The translations under genes and the position numbers were made by a program. A stretch of DNA of 64,000 nucleotides from contig NW_003314343.1 of NCBI RefSeq assembly GCF_000143415.4, positions 573,442 through 637,441 of the forward strand. The letters run 5' to 3'. Below the pieces are notes generated by a model. That model was given only the letters and a program-made list of their open reading frames with translations, had not been told where the DNA came from and made no database searches. Positions 52,101 through 62,004 of the stretch are shown here, one piece after another. Each line of letters begins with the position of its first letter. The stretch's first letter is position 1. The DNA comes from Selaginella moellendorffii. Taxonomy: Eukaryota > Streptophyta > Lycopodiopsida > Selaginellales > Selaginellaceae.

Positions 52101-53161
52101 TTTGTTGCAAGGCCATTCTGTTTGAACAAGCTGTATATATCCGGGTTGACATACTTGGATGCTGTGCGGACAAGGTTCGTCTGCTGCAAACGGCAAAGGG
52201 GGATTTCTCTGATCAAGTCACAAGGGCCTGGCCACTTGAGCGCCTCAAGTGTTTGGTGAACTGCTTTTTCCCTTGTCCGCATAACAGTCTCTTGGAAGCG
52301 CTTGTCCACCACGTTGTCAGGAAGGTCTGCAACTCTTTCAGCTCCAGGTTGTTCCTCAGGTTCCCTATCGTGAACACCACTAGATTGCCCAACTTCAGGG
52401 ATTTGCGTTGGTGGTGGTGGCGGGGGCAAAGGCAATAGTGGCAGTGGTGGTGGCAATGGTGGTGGTGGCGGTGGCGGCGGGGGCGGAGGCAATAGTGGTA
52501 GTGGTGGTGGCAATGGTGGTGGTGGCGGTGGCGATGGAGGTGGTGGAGGTGGTGATGGAGGTGATGGTGGTGGAGGTGGTGAATCTCTATCTAAATGTGT
52601 CTCTGTTGTGCCAATGGACATGTCGATTGTGATGTCGTCGTCAGTGCCAAATTGAACTTCTCGTGTCTTCTTGGCTCCAACAACCTTTTTCTGTGTTACA
52701 ATTTTCCTTTTCTGCAAGAGAAAAAGTTTTGTTAGTCAAACTAAATAAAGATAATGAGAAATTCAAACAGTCAAAGAGAAAAAAAAAATCAAGTGGGCCT
52801 AGACTCCACCTCGGGCACTTTGGCTGCCCAGGGGGCCGAGGNNNNNNNNNNNNNNNNNNNNNNNNNNNNNNNNNNNNNNNNNNNNNNNNNNNNNNNNNNN
52901 NNNNNNNNNNNNNNNNNNNNNNNNNNNNNNNNNNNNNNNNNCCTCGGCCAGCAAAGAAGCAATCAGAGCTCGACCTCGGGCACTTTTGCTCGCCGGGGGG
53001 CCGAGGTTATTAGAATAACCTCGCCCCCTCGGGCAACCAAAAATGCCCGAGGTGGCCGCCCGGAGCTCGACCTCGGCCAGCAAAGAAGCAATCAAGAAAA
53101 AAAAGGGAAGAAATGGAATGGAAGTGGAAGCAATCAAATCGAAACTCACCTTTGGCGGCAT
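49135..53161 (-). CDS. ParB/Srx-like + beta-class DNA methyltransferase fusion (Element B cargo)
   Basis: Ten GT-AG exons (53161-53150, 52711-51768, 51706-51505, 51449-51248, 51192-50829, 50781-50399, 50345-50254, 50206-49760, 49706-49348, 49297-49135) give 1,056 codons including the stop, with all phases agreeing. The N-terminus 'MPPKKRKIVTQKK' is a likely nuclear localisation signal, followed by a poly-Pro run (about 50-110). The ParB/Srx-like domain (about 160-290) has 'REIPLCRLQQTN' and the signature 'FQIIDGNHRYGAW'. A helical linker (about 320-600) and an acidic Pro/Gln-rich stretch follow. The methyltransferase domain is in beta-class order: 'ADFILFDFPDGL' (motif IV position, about 794), then 'IVIDCTAGSGSMVEAARDSGRSVFAIEE' split over motif I (about 958). 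ParB joined to an N6/N4 methylase is a known phage and bacterial combination. One in-frame TAG (51950-51952, codon 258) lies just before the ParB signature. The DPPY motif is atypical (DFPD), so activity is uncertain. Confidence 0.75.
52408..52583 (-). repeat. Poly-proline-coding triplet repeat
   Basis: A GGT/GGC-rich run on the plus strand that encodes long Pro-Pro-Leu stretches in exon 2 of the cargo gene. It is likely a flexible linker. Long Val-rich plus-strand frames are shadows. Confidence 0.85.
52780..53090. repeat. GC-rich foldback repeat around a 100-N gap (52842-52941)
   Basis: 'CCTCGGCCAGCAAAGAAGCAATCA' followed by 'AGCTCGACCTCGGGCA' occurs on both sides of a hairpin centred on 'GAGGTTATTAGAATAACCTC' (about 53003-53022). 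'GGGGCCGAGG' flanks the gap. The gap falls inside intron 1 of the cargo gene and is probably an assembly break caused by the hairpin. Confidence 0.75.
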
Positions 53162-54315
53162 CTTTCCTCCCTCGATTTCTTGATCGTGCTAGATTTCTTG
53201 TGCGCTCAATCTCTCCTTCTCGTGCGCTCAATCTCTCCTGCTTGCGCGCTCAATCTCTCCCGCTCGCGCGCTCAATCTCTCGATCTCTTACGCGCTCAAT
53301 CTCTCGATCTCTTGCACGCTCAATCTCTCGATCTCTTGCACGCTCAATCGCTCGATCTCCTTCGCGCTCAATCCCTCGATCTCCTTCGCGCTCAATCTCT
53401 CGATCTCTCGCGCGCTCCACTCACGATGCGAACAGTAACCTAATCTTGGCGGCTACCCTAACCCTAATCCTGACGGCTGCCCTAACCCTAACCTATCTCT
53501 CATCCTGGCCGTTCATTCCGAATAACCTAAATCTCAACCATCACAATATCTTTGATCTTATTTTATCTTATCATTATTATTATATGTAAATTATGCTTCT
53601 TTATTTTGTATATTTTAATGATGGTATAACTAGCACCTATCAACATTTCTGTTATTAGAGATATGATATTATATTTTACAAATTATCTAGAAAGGATGCA
53701 TTCTCATCACTATTTTGTACATATTTTGGAATCTTTACAAGAACTTCAAAGAGTATAAATAAGGCACGTTAAAATATGTTGTACTATATCCATCTATGAA
53801 TGGATGAATCCGCATCCAGAAATTTATTTTGTACTGTATTAGATCCTAAACAATAGGCATGTGCTTTAAATGTCATTGAGCAGTGTTCACAATTATGGAT
53901 AAAACTTGAGTTGTACTACGAATCAAATCTGTTATTGAAGAATAAGATTTGACAAGATTTATTATCATCTACCACTTAAAATTTGACAACTTGACATATC
54001 ACACGTGCTGATAGTTAGATTGGATCTCTTGGTTTAACACGTTATAGCAGAATGTCATTACTGGTATCATTATTAACTATCAAACTTCACGTGCTGAAAA
54101 TCTTTCCTTGGATCTATGTGTATACATGCATCAGACATCATAATAGATGACAGTAATATTAATACTGTCACACTTACACATGTTAAATTTGCTATAGAAT
54201 TTAAATTCATTTTGTACGTTGTCTTCTTATTACTCTATTTAAATTTCAATTATGTTTCACTATAGATTTTTACAAGTAGCATAAAGAGAGAGAACTCCAA
54301 AACCTATTGAGAAGG
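53162..54315. promoter_or_regulatory. Divergent control region of Element B
   Basis: Lies between the divergent cargo and transposase genes. It contains the CGCTCAATCTCTCGATCTC tandem repeat (53190-53410), ACCCTAACCCTAA telomere-like runs (53454-53494) and then an AT-rich kilobase. This mirrors Element A, where tandem repeats and a telobox run occupy the same place. Promoter role inferred from position only. Confidence 0.5.
53190..53410 (+). repeat. CGCTCAATCTCTCGATCTC tandem repeat
   Basis: About ten units of 21-24 bp, each with 'CGCTCAATC'. Ser/Arg-rich open frames across it are artefacts. Confidence 0.9.
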
Positions 54316-57300
54316 ATGGAGAGGTTTCTTCTTCATTTTCGAGATCACCCACCTCTTTCATTCTCTCAGAGTATTGTTTCTGAAAGTTTTTTATGTCGGC
54401 GTTTTGATCTTCGTCTTGGCTCTATTTCTTTAGAGGCTGTGATCCGCAACGACACCGGTATAGTTGCATACTCGGAGTTTCTTCTTTCTGGTGTGGGCGA
54501 GGGTGGACAACAATGGGATTTACAAAATTCCAAGTCGAAGGAGATTTGAGTGTTTGGATCTCCAGTCAAAATGCCAAAATGCGCTCCAGCGAAAGTGAAT
54601 GTGAAGCAAGAGTCAGTCGTTATCCTCTCGTCCTCTTCTAGTTCAAGTGAAGATGTCATGCTAGTGTCGGCGCCAAATTCACCAGCTCCAGCTCCAACTT
54701 CAGCAATATTCAAAGCCGTTAGCAATGCTTTCCAGTTTTCACGCCTCTCAATCGACGTGCACTTGTTTTTGTATAGGCTTGTGAGTGAGCTTCCATCCTC
54801 CTACAACGGCAACATTTTCTTCGAGCTACCACCTCTTGTCAGCAGCACAGGTTCCAAACGGAAGGGGATGGAAACTAAGCAGGATGTCCACAATTGGTGC
54901 AAGATCAAGACCACACACTTCCAACATTTTGAAGGCACAGTGTCTATAGTTCATTGTGGCGGGCATTTAGATTGTGTGGATGAAGCATGCAATCGAGACC
55001 GCTCTAGAAACTCTATATTTTTCGAAGGGTCTGCAGTCAATCCTCCAGCATGTGACACCATTGCTGTTGGATTCAAATGTCGATTCTGCAAAAATGCTCC
55101 TCTATGTCGTGCTATCTGCGAGGCCAAGATGTACTACTTTCTTCCACGGGATGGAGTGGCTGGAAGAGCTGCAGTGCATGTTGGCACACATATGCATCCA
55201 ATGCAGGAAGGGATACAAAGGAGTTCTCTCAACCGTTTCAAAGATGCTGTACAGGAAGAGACTATGAGAAACTCATCTGCAACTCCGAAGCATATTCAGA
55301 AGACCGTCCTCAAGGATTTTATCGCAAATACCTTACTCAATCCAGGTTGCCAAAAGACTCAACTAAACGAGGCTAGCTTGCGGGACTTACTACGAGGAGT
55401 ACAACCTGCTACTAGCCTAAGGAGGTACATCCATTATTTTTCATACGTTATAATAATAATTTTTTCTTACATTATATTGTTTAGGATAAAATCTTGGATA
55501 TGTGAATCTCGAGAGGGGAAGTTGCAATCAAAAATTGACTCCATCCTTGAATTGAAACGGACATGTCCATACGAGTTCATCCACGGAAGTTTGTTTCCAG
55601 ACCAAGTTGTGAATGAGCAAGAGCGCCCCTTCGTCTTCAAAATGTCTACCATGGGCCCTGCCTCTGGTGTAGATCTTGTCTCCCGAATGGACATGTTTGG
55701 GTCCAGTGACCTTGCAAATGCATGGGTACATTTTGACCATATGGAGCGTGTATCCGGTTGGACAACCATGGGAGCTCATGTGTATGATCCAAGGTAATTT
55801 TTATTCTCATTATATTGAAATTGTTATAATATTTATGTTTTCATAGGCTACGTTGTAACTTAACAATTGCGACAGCAGAGTTTAAAGTACAAGACCAGAC
55901 AGCACAGGAAATATTTTGGAAGTCCCTCTCTGATATTGTCCTAAAGTGGACTGGTAAGCCTGCAAACTTTCGTGGTTTCATGGCAGATGGGGCTGGTGCA
56001 AACTGGAATGGTATTCGAGTAGTTTTTGGGAATGGTCAACCATTGGAAGGTCGTGAGAGGACTTGTGAGTTCCATTGGGCTCAAAGCCTAAACCAGCACT
56101 GCCACCTTATCAAGCCAGAGTTTCAATCAATATTTAAGGAGTTGTGCAAACAATGGCAGGTTGCACCTTCTGAAGAAGAGCATGAGGCAAAAGCAAACGA
56201 GATCCGAATGTGGTGGCGTGAAGATGGCCATACAGACGTAAGTTGCCTACCACAACTTGAGTCATGGTTAGGATGGTGGGAAGTTAGGATGTTCCAATGG
56301 GGACATCACTCTTTTCAGGTTGGTTTATATTTTTTCTTCTCCTTTTATTACCTTTTAATATTGCCTTTTCCATTAGAATCAACCACTTGAGGACCTCGCA
56401 TACACCCCAATTGTGAATCTCTCCGAAAGTAAGCATTGGAGTTGGCGTTCCTCTGAGGCAGGGAAAGGGAAGATGAGTCTATACGAAGCCTGTCTATCAA
56501 ATTTGATACGTGCTATAGAGCAATCTTCAAAAGCACTGGCATTTGAGGAAGGAAGATACATGGGAACAGGGCCTTCTATTGAGATGTTACATGATAGGAT
56601 GAAGAGAAAATTAACTCCACCCGCCCGAACAGTGGCAACTGCAATTGAGGAAGTGGTCTGTGGCACATCTATGGAGTACACTCCCCGAGCTTCTATTGGT
56701 GATATGAAGACTGTCCGCTCAAAGCGTCGTTTTTCCTTTGCTGGGGAAGATGTTGGTACGGACCTTGGAGCAAAAAGCTCCCACAGGCCTGATGTCGAGT
56801 ACCATTCTGCTCCAAGACACCGCTCTCGGACTGAGCCACCTCAAGTGGCTGATGAAGAGAGTGCATTGCAACAGGTTGAAATTGCTTACCGTAACGTGGA
56901 GCCGAAGCAATGGGCAATCCGACGTGTGCCAGCAAAATCAAATGTAAGGTGTGTGGGGATGCTTCCGAGGGGCAAGTGTTGGGCCTGGATTCGTGGTGAA
57001 AAATCTGCTTCTGTTCCAGCCCCATGTTTCTATGGGGAACGAAAGCAAGCAGGATTTTCAAGATGGTGCTGGCTATATTGTTGCAACACTGACGCCAACC
57101 ATACGAAGCGGCTTGAAAACACTATAGTGACTAAACCTGATGCAGTACCTAAAGAATGGCCAGTTGTTAATGGGGTCGCGCTCACCTCGGATGAGATTGA
57201 AAACCTTGAGAAATCTGGTTTTAATCTTGAGAGGAGAGTTGGAGACATGAGTGACAGGAGTAGGACTATTCCTACAGAGATGCACAGGAGGCCAGCATGA

Positions 57301-57654
57301 AAAGGTAAAGCAGTTAAATTTATTGGTACCGTCTCCAAGCAAAAGCAAGGTATAATAAACTTGGCTCAAACACTTGAGTGTGAGATTCTCTCTACGAAGT
57401 ACATCACTGCGCTTGCAAAGGAGTACATAGTCAAAACAGAAGGTGGAGAGTACACAATTGCCATTCACGACTTTCCTTCTTGCACATGTCTAGACTTTAC
57501 GAAGCGCGAGGAACATGGGAAGGCATATGCTCCTTGCAAGCATATGTACTACATCTTCATCAACATCTTGCACCAGGATCCTAAAGTGGATATTCATATA
57601 CACCAAGCAAGCCTTACTATTGCTGAGTTGCAGAAAACTTTTGGAGCTAATTAG
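54316..57654 (+). pseudogene. Mutator-like (MULE) transposase with SWIM zinc finger (Element B)
   Basis: Four exons (54316-55424, 55485-55793, 55847-56318, 56377-57654) with GT-AG introns of 53-60 nt give about 1,055 codons in one frame. After a Ser-rich N-terminal part comes a Cys-rich DNA-binding candidate ('FKCRFCKNAPLCRAICEAK'). The RNase-H-like core has 'WVHFDHMERVSGWTTMGAHVYDPRLRCNLTIATAEF' (first acidic position), 'GFMADGAGANWNGIRVVFG' (second Asp) and 'TCEFHWAQSLNQH' (the MULE C-x2-H). The C-terminus has a SWIM finger, 'CTCLDFTKREEHGKAYAPCKH' (C-x-C-x(n)-C-x-H). MULEs cut and paste with 8-11 bp target duplications, matching the 8 bp seen. Two in-frame TGA codons (54547-54549, 57298-57300) interrupt an otherwise open frame. 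The first could be avoided by starting at ATG 54580. Confidence 0.85.
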
Positions 57655-57745
57655 ATTTCTCCAACACTATCGATGTTTATTCTCTATCAATAAAACTTAT
57701 TATACTTTATATAATTAATACAAATGTGCTTTTTCATTTCACTTT

Positions 57746-58198
57746 TCATTTTATATGCTTCCGAGTGTTCTTCTCGCAATACTGCCCATAGTACTCGTGT
57801 GTCTCCATTTCTGTCTTTACCATCTCAAAAAAGATTTCATGGTAGTCTTTCGGGTGCGTGATGTTGCAGTGTGTCGCAAGAGCATATATACCATCATACT
57901 GATCATTGCCATTATTTCCACCAGACGCTAGAAAACATATGGGGCACTTCTTGAAAGTGGCAGAACTGCACTTTTCTAAAACAAGTAAGAGGGCATTCTT
58001 TTTCACCCAATTTGTTGCACCCTCTGTCATTGCATTTATCTCCAACTCATGATCACTATCCTCACTATCCTCTCTTTCATTCTCTTGTGTGATTTGGTTA
58101 TGCTGTGCAATGGGATAGTTATTGCATCTCCTAGCCCTTGAGCCCTGGGAAGAAAGATTGTGAGAGTTAAAATTACCAACACTAGAACCCATAGACAT
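57746..58198 (-). CDS. CPIC zinc-binding protein 2 (Element B, right end)
   Basis: 150 aa from ATG 58198. The N-terminus is polar and disordered, then 'KKCPICFLASG' (about 93-103), 'YALATHCNITHPKDYHEIFFEMVKTEMETHEYYGQYCEKN' and a short basic end. Cys/His pattern, the downstream 'ME/FKNE-x-HEYY/THYRF' helix and size match the protein at 48261-48806, so these are paralogues at opposite ends of one transposon, both transcribed inward. I infer a role in recognising the ends or in regulation. A known-family assignment is not possible by eye. Confidence 0.6.
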   Translation of the reverse strand: MSMGSSVGNFNSHNLSSQGSRARRCNNYPIAQHNQITQENEREDSEDSDHELEINAMTEGATNWVKKNALLLVLEKCSSATFKKCPICFLASGGNNGNDQYDGIYALATHCNITHPKDYHEIFFEMVKTEMETHEYYGQYCEKNTRKHIK

Positions 58199-58720
58199 TT
58201 GTGGGTGTATTTCCCTTTTTTCGAATGAGAGTGTGAATGAAGATCTATAAATTCTAGACAGTATGCTACGACAAACCCCTTAAGAATGTATTCTACAAAG
58301 AACCAAGTCTTTCTTTTATATGCAATAAGCTTACATCAACGGTTATTTTTTTTCCTTTCAAACGGTTATATGGTTTCACATAGAATCTTATTTCAAATTT
58401 AATAATTTTTTAATTCTGACAAACCTAACATTTACTAGCTAGAAAGCATAGAGTACAAATTTAAAGAAGTGACAAGAATACTCTTTTTTCAAACATTTTA
58501 TCTTATGTTCTAACAAATGTCCCTATCATTGCATGTAGTAAATATTTAAATTATTAGAACAAAATGTGTTCTTTAGAACATTTTTATCTATATAATATAT
58601 AGAGAGTTATTAAATTATTAGGTTCGCCATAACCTTAAAATTTTAAAATTTATAATGTTTGTACTAAATTACAATTGAAAATTGAGCTCAACTCGTGAGC
58701 TCAACTCTTCAACTCGTGAG
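58199..58720. other. AT-rich right subterminal region of Element B
   Basis: No gene. Near the end, GAGCTCAACTCGTGAGCTCAACTC repeats mirror the GAGTTGAGCTCAATT repeats inside the left end, so they are subterminal inverted motifs. Confidence 0.6.
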
Positions 58721-58740
58721 CTCAAGTATGGTCCGCGCCC
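58721..58740 (-). repeat. Element B right terminal inverted repeat
   Basis: Read inverted, GGGCGCGGACCATACTTGAG; matches the left end at 14 of 20 positions. Confidence 0.8.
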
Positions 58741-58748
58741 TTCTCAGT
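58741..58748 (+). other. Target-site duplication of Element B, right
   Basis: TTCTCAGT, identical to 46955-46962. The sequence then continues 'caaggtgcaaagctacc', matching the empty homologue's 'ccaaggcacaagactac' (inverse of about 42355-42375). Confidence 0.85.
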
Positions 58749-60636
58749 CAAGGTGCAAAGCTACCAAGACTAAGTCAAGATCAGTGAGAGCTCACTACTC
58801 TCATAGAGTCTTAACGAAATGCAAGGTGCAACTTGCCACCAAGCATAATACAGAAGAAAGGTACAAGGGTCACCCTTCTTAGAAAAGTGCAATAGCCACT
58901 TTTCTACACCAACTCCAGACTCTATCCAACTCAATTTTCTTAGCCCCAAAAGTCAGCATCCCTTTCGGGCCGCATCATACAAACTACTTACTAAGGTTTA
59001 AGCCAACTGAAGTTAACTCCAACCACTTCACTAGTTTGAACTGGCTTACAAAAACGGAATGGTTTTCAGGCAATGTGATCAACAGATCAGCCATTAGAAA
59101 AGCCTAAGAAAATTTGTGGAAAAATTTCCATCCTAGAGAAAGAATGACTCTCAGTCCAGGATACAAACTTTCAAGACTCAGCCAACTTCCTCCTACTAAT
59201 AACTTCACATAGTTTCACCTCAACACAAACTCTCATAACCCATAGTATGCTAAGCATTGAACATCTTTGCCCATACTTCCGATATCCAACACCGACATTC
59301 ATAAAATGCAATGTGAACATCCAAAGCTTGATCACAAAGATCACATCTTCAAATATCTATATTGCACTAACACTTTTCTTCAACCACCTTCAAGATCCAA
59401 TGTGAAGCCAAAACACTAACAAAAAAAATGACATGGAAAATCAAGCTCTAAGGAAAATTCCTCATCACTTGAAGAACAATGCCACTTCCACTAACACAAG
59501 TGCTAGTGATGTCATTGCTTGAACTACACACTTTCTCCATCCAATAATTTACTCCAAGTGCTAACGGATCAACCGACGAGCCATAGCAAGTGAATGCTAT
59601 AACTTTTTCCTAACACCTCAGTGGGCAAACTCAAGGAAACAAGGAACCAACTTAAGCTTAGCATAATGGACCACCATCGAGAATCCAGTCAAAGCTACTA
59701 CAATGCTACTTCATGCAAGTAGACTAGCATCACCATCAACCACTTTGGGGTTGATCATCGTTTAACCAAGCAACTTGGTAAACACATTGCTCATTATCAC
59801 ATGAATATGATATGGAAATCACAATGTCTTGATCATCAATTGAGCAACACCACGAGCAATGCCAATGTCATTACTTCAAAGGTTTATGTGAGTATCAAGT
59901 GTCAACTCGACTCGACAAAATGCAACATAAATGCCACACTCCACCGATAAAAGATTTACAACACCTAACACCACTAACTTTTGTTCACAACACAGACAAA
60001 CTCATGCCACTCTTTTTCCGACCAAACTCAAAACTAATCCAACACTAAGCTACTCAAAGAGCAATAGCAAGGTTCCCCGGAAAAGAATTGAGCATTGCAA
60101 CCCAAGTCCTCCAATAACAAGCCTAAACAAAATGGTATAGCGCTTCACCGCTATCCATCCCACAACTCACTATTTGTAAGACCATCACCTCCAAATGCAT
60201 CAAGGTAGGGACTCTTGATTGCATGATGTGAACATGAGCAATGAGTTAACACTTCGTTGCAAATCATCTCTCCAAGAAGAGAAGATGATTTACATGTTTG
60301 ATCCTTCGTCCCCGCGACTCTCTTTTCGGTCTCATCTTTGACTAAACCTCAAGCTTGCTTTAGCACTGCCTTCAGTCCAATTCAAGAAAAGTTTATGAGA
60401 GAGCACGGCAATGACTACTTGAATCAATAGACTAATCCCTATAGTCTTGATTGATCCACTTATAATCATGCCTAGGAAGGATCCATTAGTGCCGTGCTAA
60501 ACAGCTACGGACCAGCCTATTTGCCACTCATAGCAAACTCAGGGAAGGTTTGCTTTCACCTATGGTACACAAAACAACTCATGGAACCACTGGAGCAACT
60601 CATGGAACCACCGATAGGCTAACATTAACTGTATCG
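58749..60636 (-). mobile_element. Internal region of the LTR retroelement (right part)
   Basis: Inverted homologue of 40500-42375. No long open frame. It ends at 'aacattaact', where it abuts an LTR in the opposite orientation, so the 5' end of the original element was lost in a rearrangement. Confidence 0.65.
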
Positions 60637-61394
60637 AAAGTTACCTGTCAGTTAGTCCTTACGGACACTCTTACCTTACTGCCACGATGGCAGGAGGTCA
60701 GTATTGCTGGTTCCCTTTATTAGCCCCTCTTGTTCAAGTGTTAGTTTACTGGGCTTAGCACCTGTACTTAGCCAGATGGACATAAAGTAGGAACTCCTAT
60801 GTGTTTCTAGTTGAGCATACTCGGCCTGGCTCTTAGTTCTCTGGGGGGTTCCAAATGTATAGTAGGGATAGTGGGTAGGTCGGGCATGGCCGACCAACCT
60901 GAGGCATAGTCTAGCTCCCGCTTGCGTGCCTGTCCTTGTTCTGCGTCCGGCTTGGGTCTAAGCCCAAGTTCCATTCCATGCTAGTTGGTGGAGTACCTAT
61001 GTCCTCGCGTTAGGCCACCGGTATGCCGAAATAGCGCCAGACTCTATTTGGCTCCGTTTTGCGTGTTGGTCCTAGCATTGGGATGCTAGTTACTCTAGGA
61101 CTGTTCCAAGTCGCTCCGGGCTCCTGTCCCTTCGCTCCTTGGGCTTTATGCTCAGGAGTTGCTCCGTGGTTCAGTTCCATCACTCTTTGGCTTCACGCTT
61201 GGGAGTTTGGCACCATTCCTTTGTTTAGTGGCCCAAGGCCTTGAACCTCGGGTTCCTATGGACACGTGGCATGGACATGTGGTGTGTGACATGTGGCATT
61301 TATCACGTGGCACAAAGAGGGTTTAGGTTCCGCTTTGTGGTGTTATTCTATGGTAAATCACCATAGGATAAAGGGTCAAAACCACGTGCGCTAC
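60637..61394 (+). repeat. Plus-strand LTR, internally deleted
   Basis: Collinear with the 1,149-bp LTR at 42981-44129 but lacks the first about 20 bp and about 400 bp in the middle (join near 60847 at a G-run). It ends 'CACGTGCGCTACA'. Confidence 0.8.
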
Positions 61395-61414
61395 AGTTGG
61401 TATCGGAGCAAATG
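61395..61414 (+). other. Primer-binding site
   Basis: GTTGGTATCGGAGCAAATGG directly after the LTR end matches the 3' end of initiator tRNA-Met except for one or two bases, and marks a 5' LTR. Confidence 0.8.
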
Positions 61415-61691
61415 GCACAGATTCGATTCCCATTGATTAATGGCTACTTAAAAGTATAATATACCCTTGAGCAAGGTATATTCCTACCCCTAAATTTAAA
61501 ATTGTATGTATTGGGCATCCATGTGTACGTCCTTCCTCTTGTGTGGAGTATCTACGGACGAAGGTATCCACCGTGGGACTGCGGTACGAATGGATGACTA
61601 GTTGCCTCACATGGAATAGCTGATCTACACAATGGAAGGATTGGTAGATTTAGTGCGGAAATGGAGGTGCTGGTTCCCCTTGGCTCAGTAG

Positions 61692-62004
61692 GGGTTGTTA
61701 GTCAATAGTCAATGAGGACATTGATATCTCTAAAGAGGGGGTGAGTGTAGCGTATGTGATTATGGGATGAGATTTGGATATACTGTCACCGTGGATCCTT
61801 GGAACCTTGGGGGATAAATGGGGATAAAATAGCCACTAAGGGCTTGATGAGAGAGGGTTGTTAGTCAATAGTCAATGAGGACATTGATATCTCTAAAGAG
61901 GGGGTGAGTGTAGCGCATGTGATCATGGGATGAGATTTGGATATACTGTCACCGTGGATCCTTGGAACCTTGGGGGATAAATGGGGATAAAATAGCCACT
62001 AAAG
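61692..62004 (+). repeat. Tandem duplication, 164-bp period
   Basis: 'GGGTTGTTAGTCAATAGTC...' repeats at 61692 and 61856. Each copy includes a left arm of the foldback element. Confidence 0.85.

Larger units (their letters stand above)
46963..58740. mobile_element. Element B: 11.8-kb Mutator-like element with ParB-DNA methyltransferase cargo
   Basis: The ends are fixed by an 8-bp direct duplication and by comparison with an uninterrupted copy of the host retroelement at about 42.37 kb. The terminal 20 bp match as inverted repeats at 14 of 20 positions. Contents: a small Ser/Thr/Pro-rich protein (47306-47554, +), a CPIC zinc protein (48261-48806, +), a ParB-methyltransferase gene (53161-49135, -), a MULE transposase with SWIM finger (54316-57654, +) and a second CPIC zinc protein (58198-57746, -). 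The two large genes diverge, as in Element A. A run of 100 N lies in the first intron of the cargo gene. It inserted into an older LTR retroelement, so it is younger than that element. Confidence 0.88.

Noticed and set aside
52408-52632. Val/Ala-rich plus-strand frame
   Set aside because: Antisense of the poly-proline repeat in the cargo gene.
53113-53589. Ser/Arg-rich frames of 158 and 229 aa
   Set aside because: Products of the CGCTCAATCTCTCGATCTC repeat, and one reads through the N gap.
46971-58731. ATGGTCC as the target duplication of Element B
   Set aside because: It lies inside the terminal repeats at both ends; comparison with the empty homologue at 42.37 kb places the junction at TTCTCAGT.
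1233-58740. Giant-virus or Polinton insertion as source of the methyltransferase and ParB genes
   Set aside because: No capsid, packaging ATPase, viral polymerase or protease is visible; both regions have transposases and terminal repeats instead.
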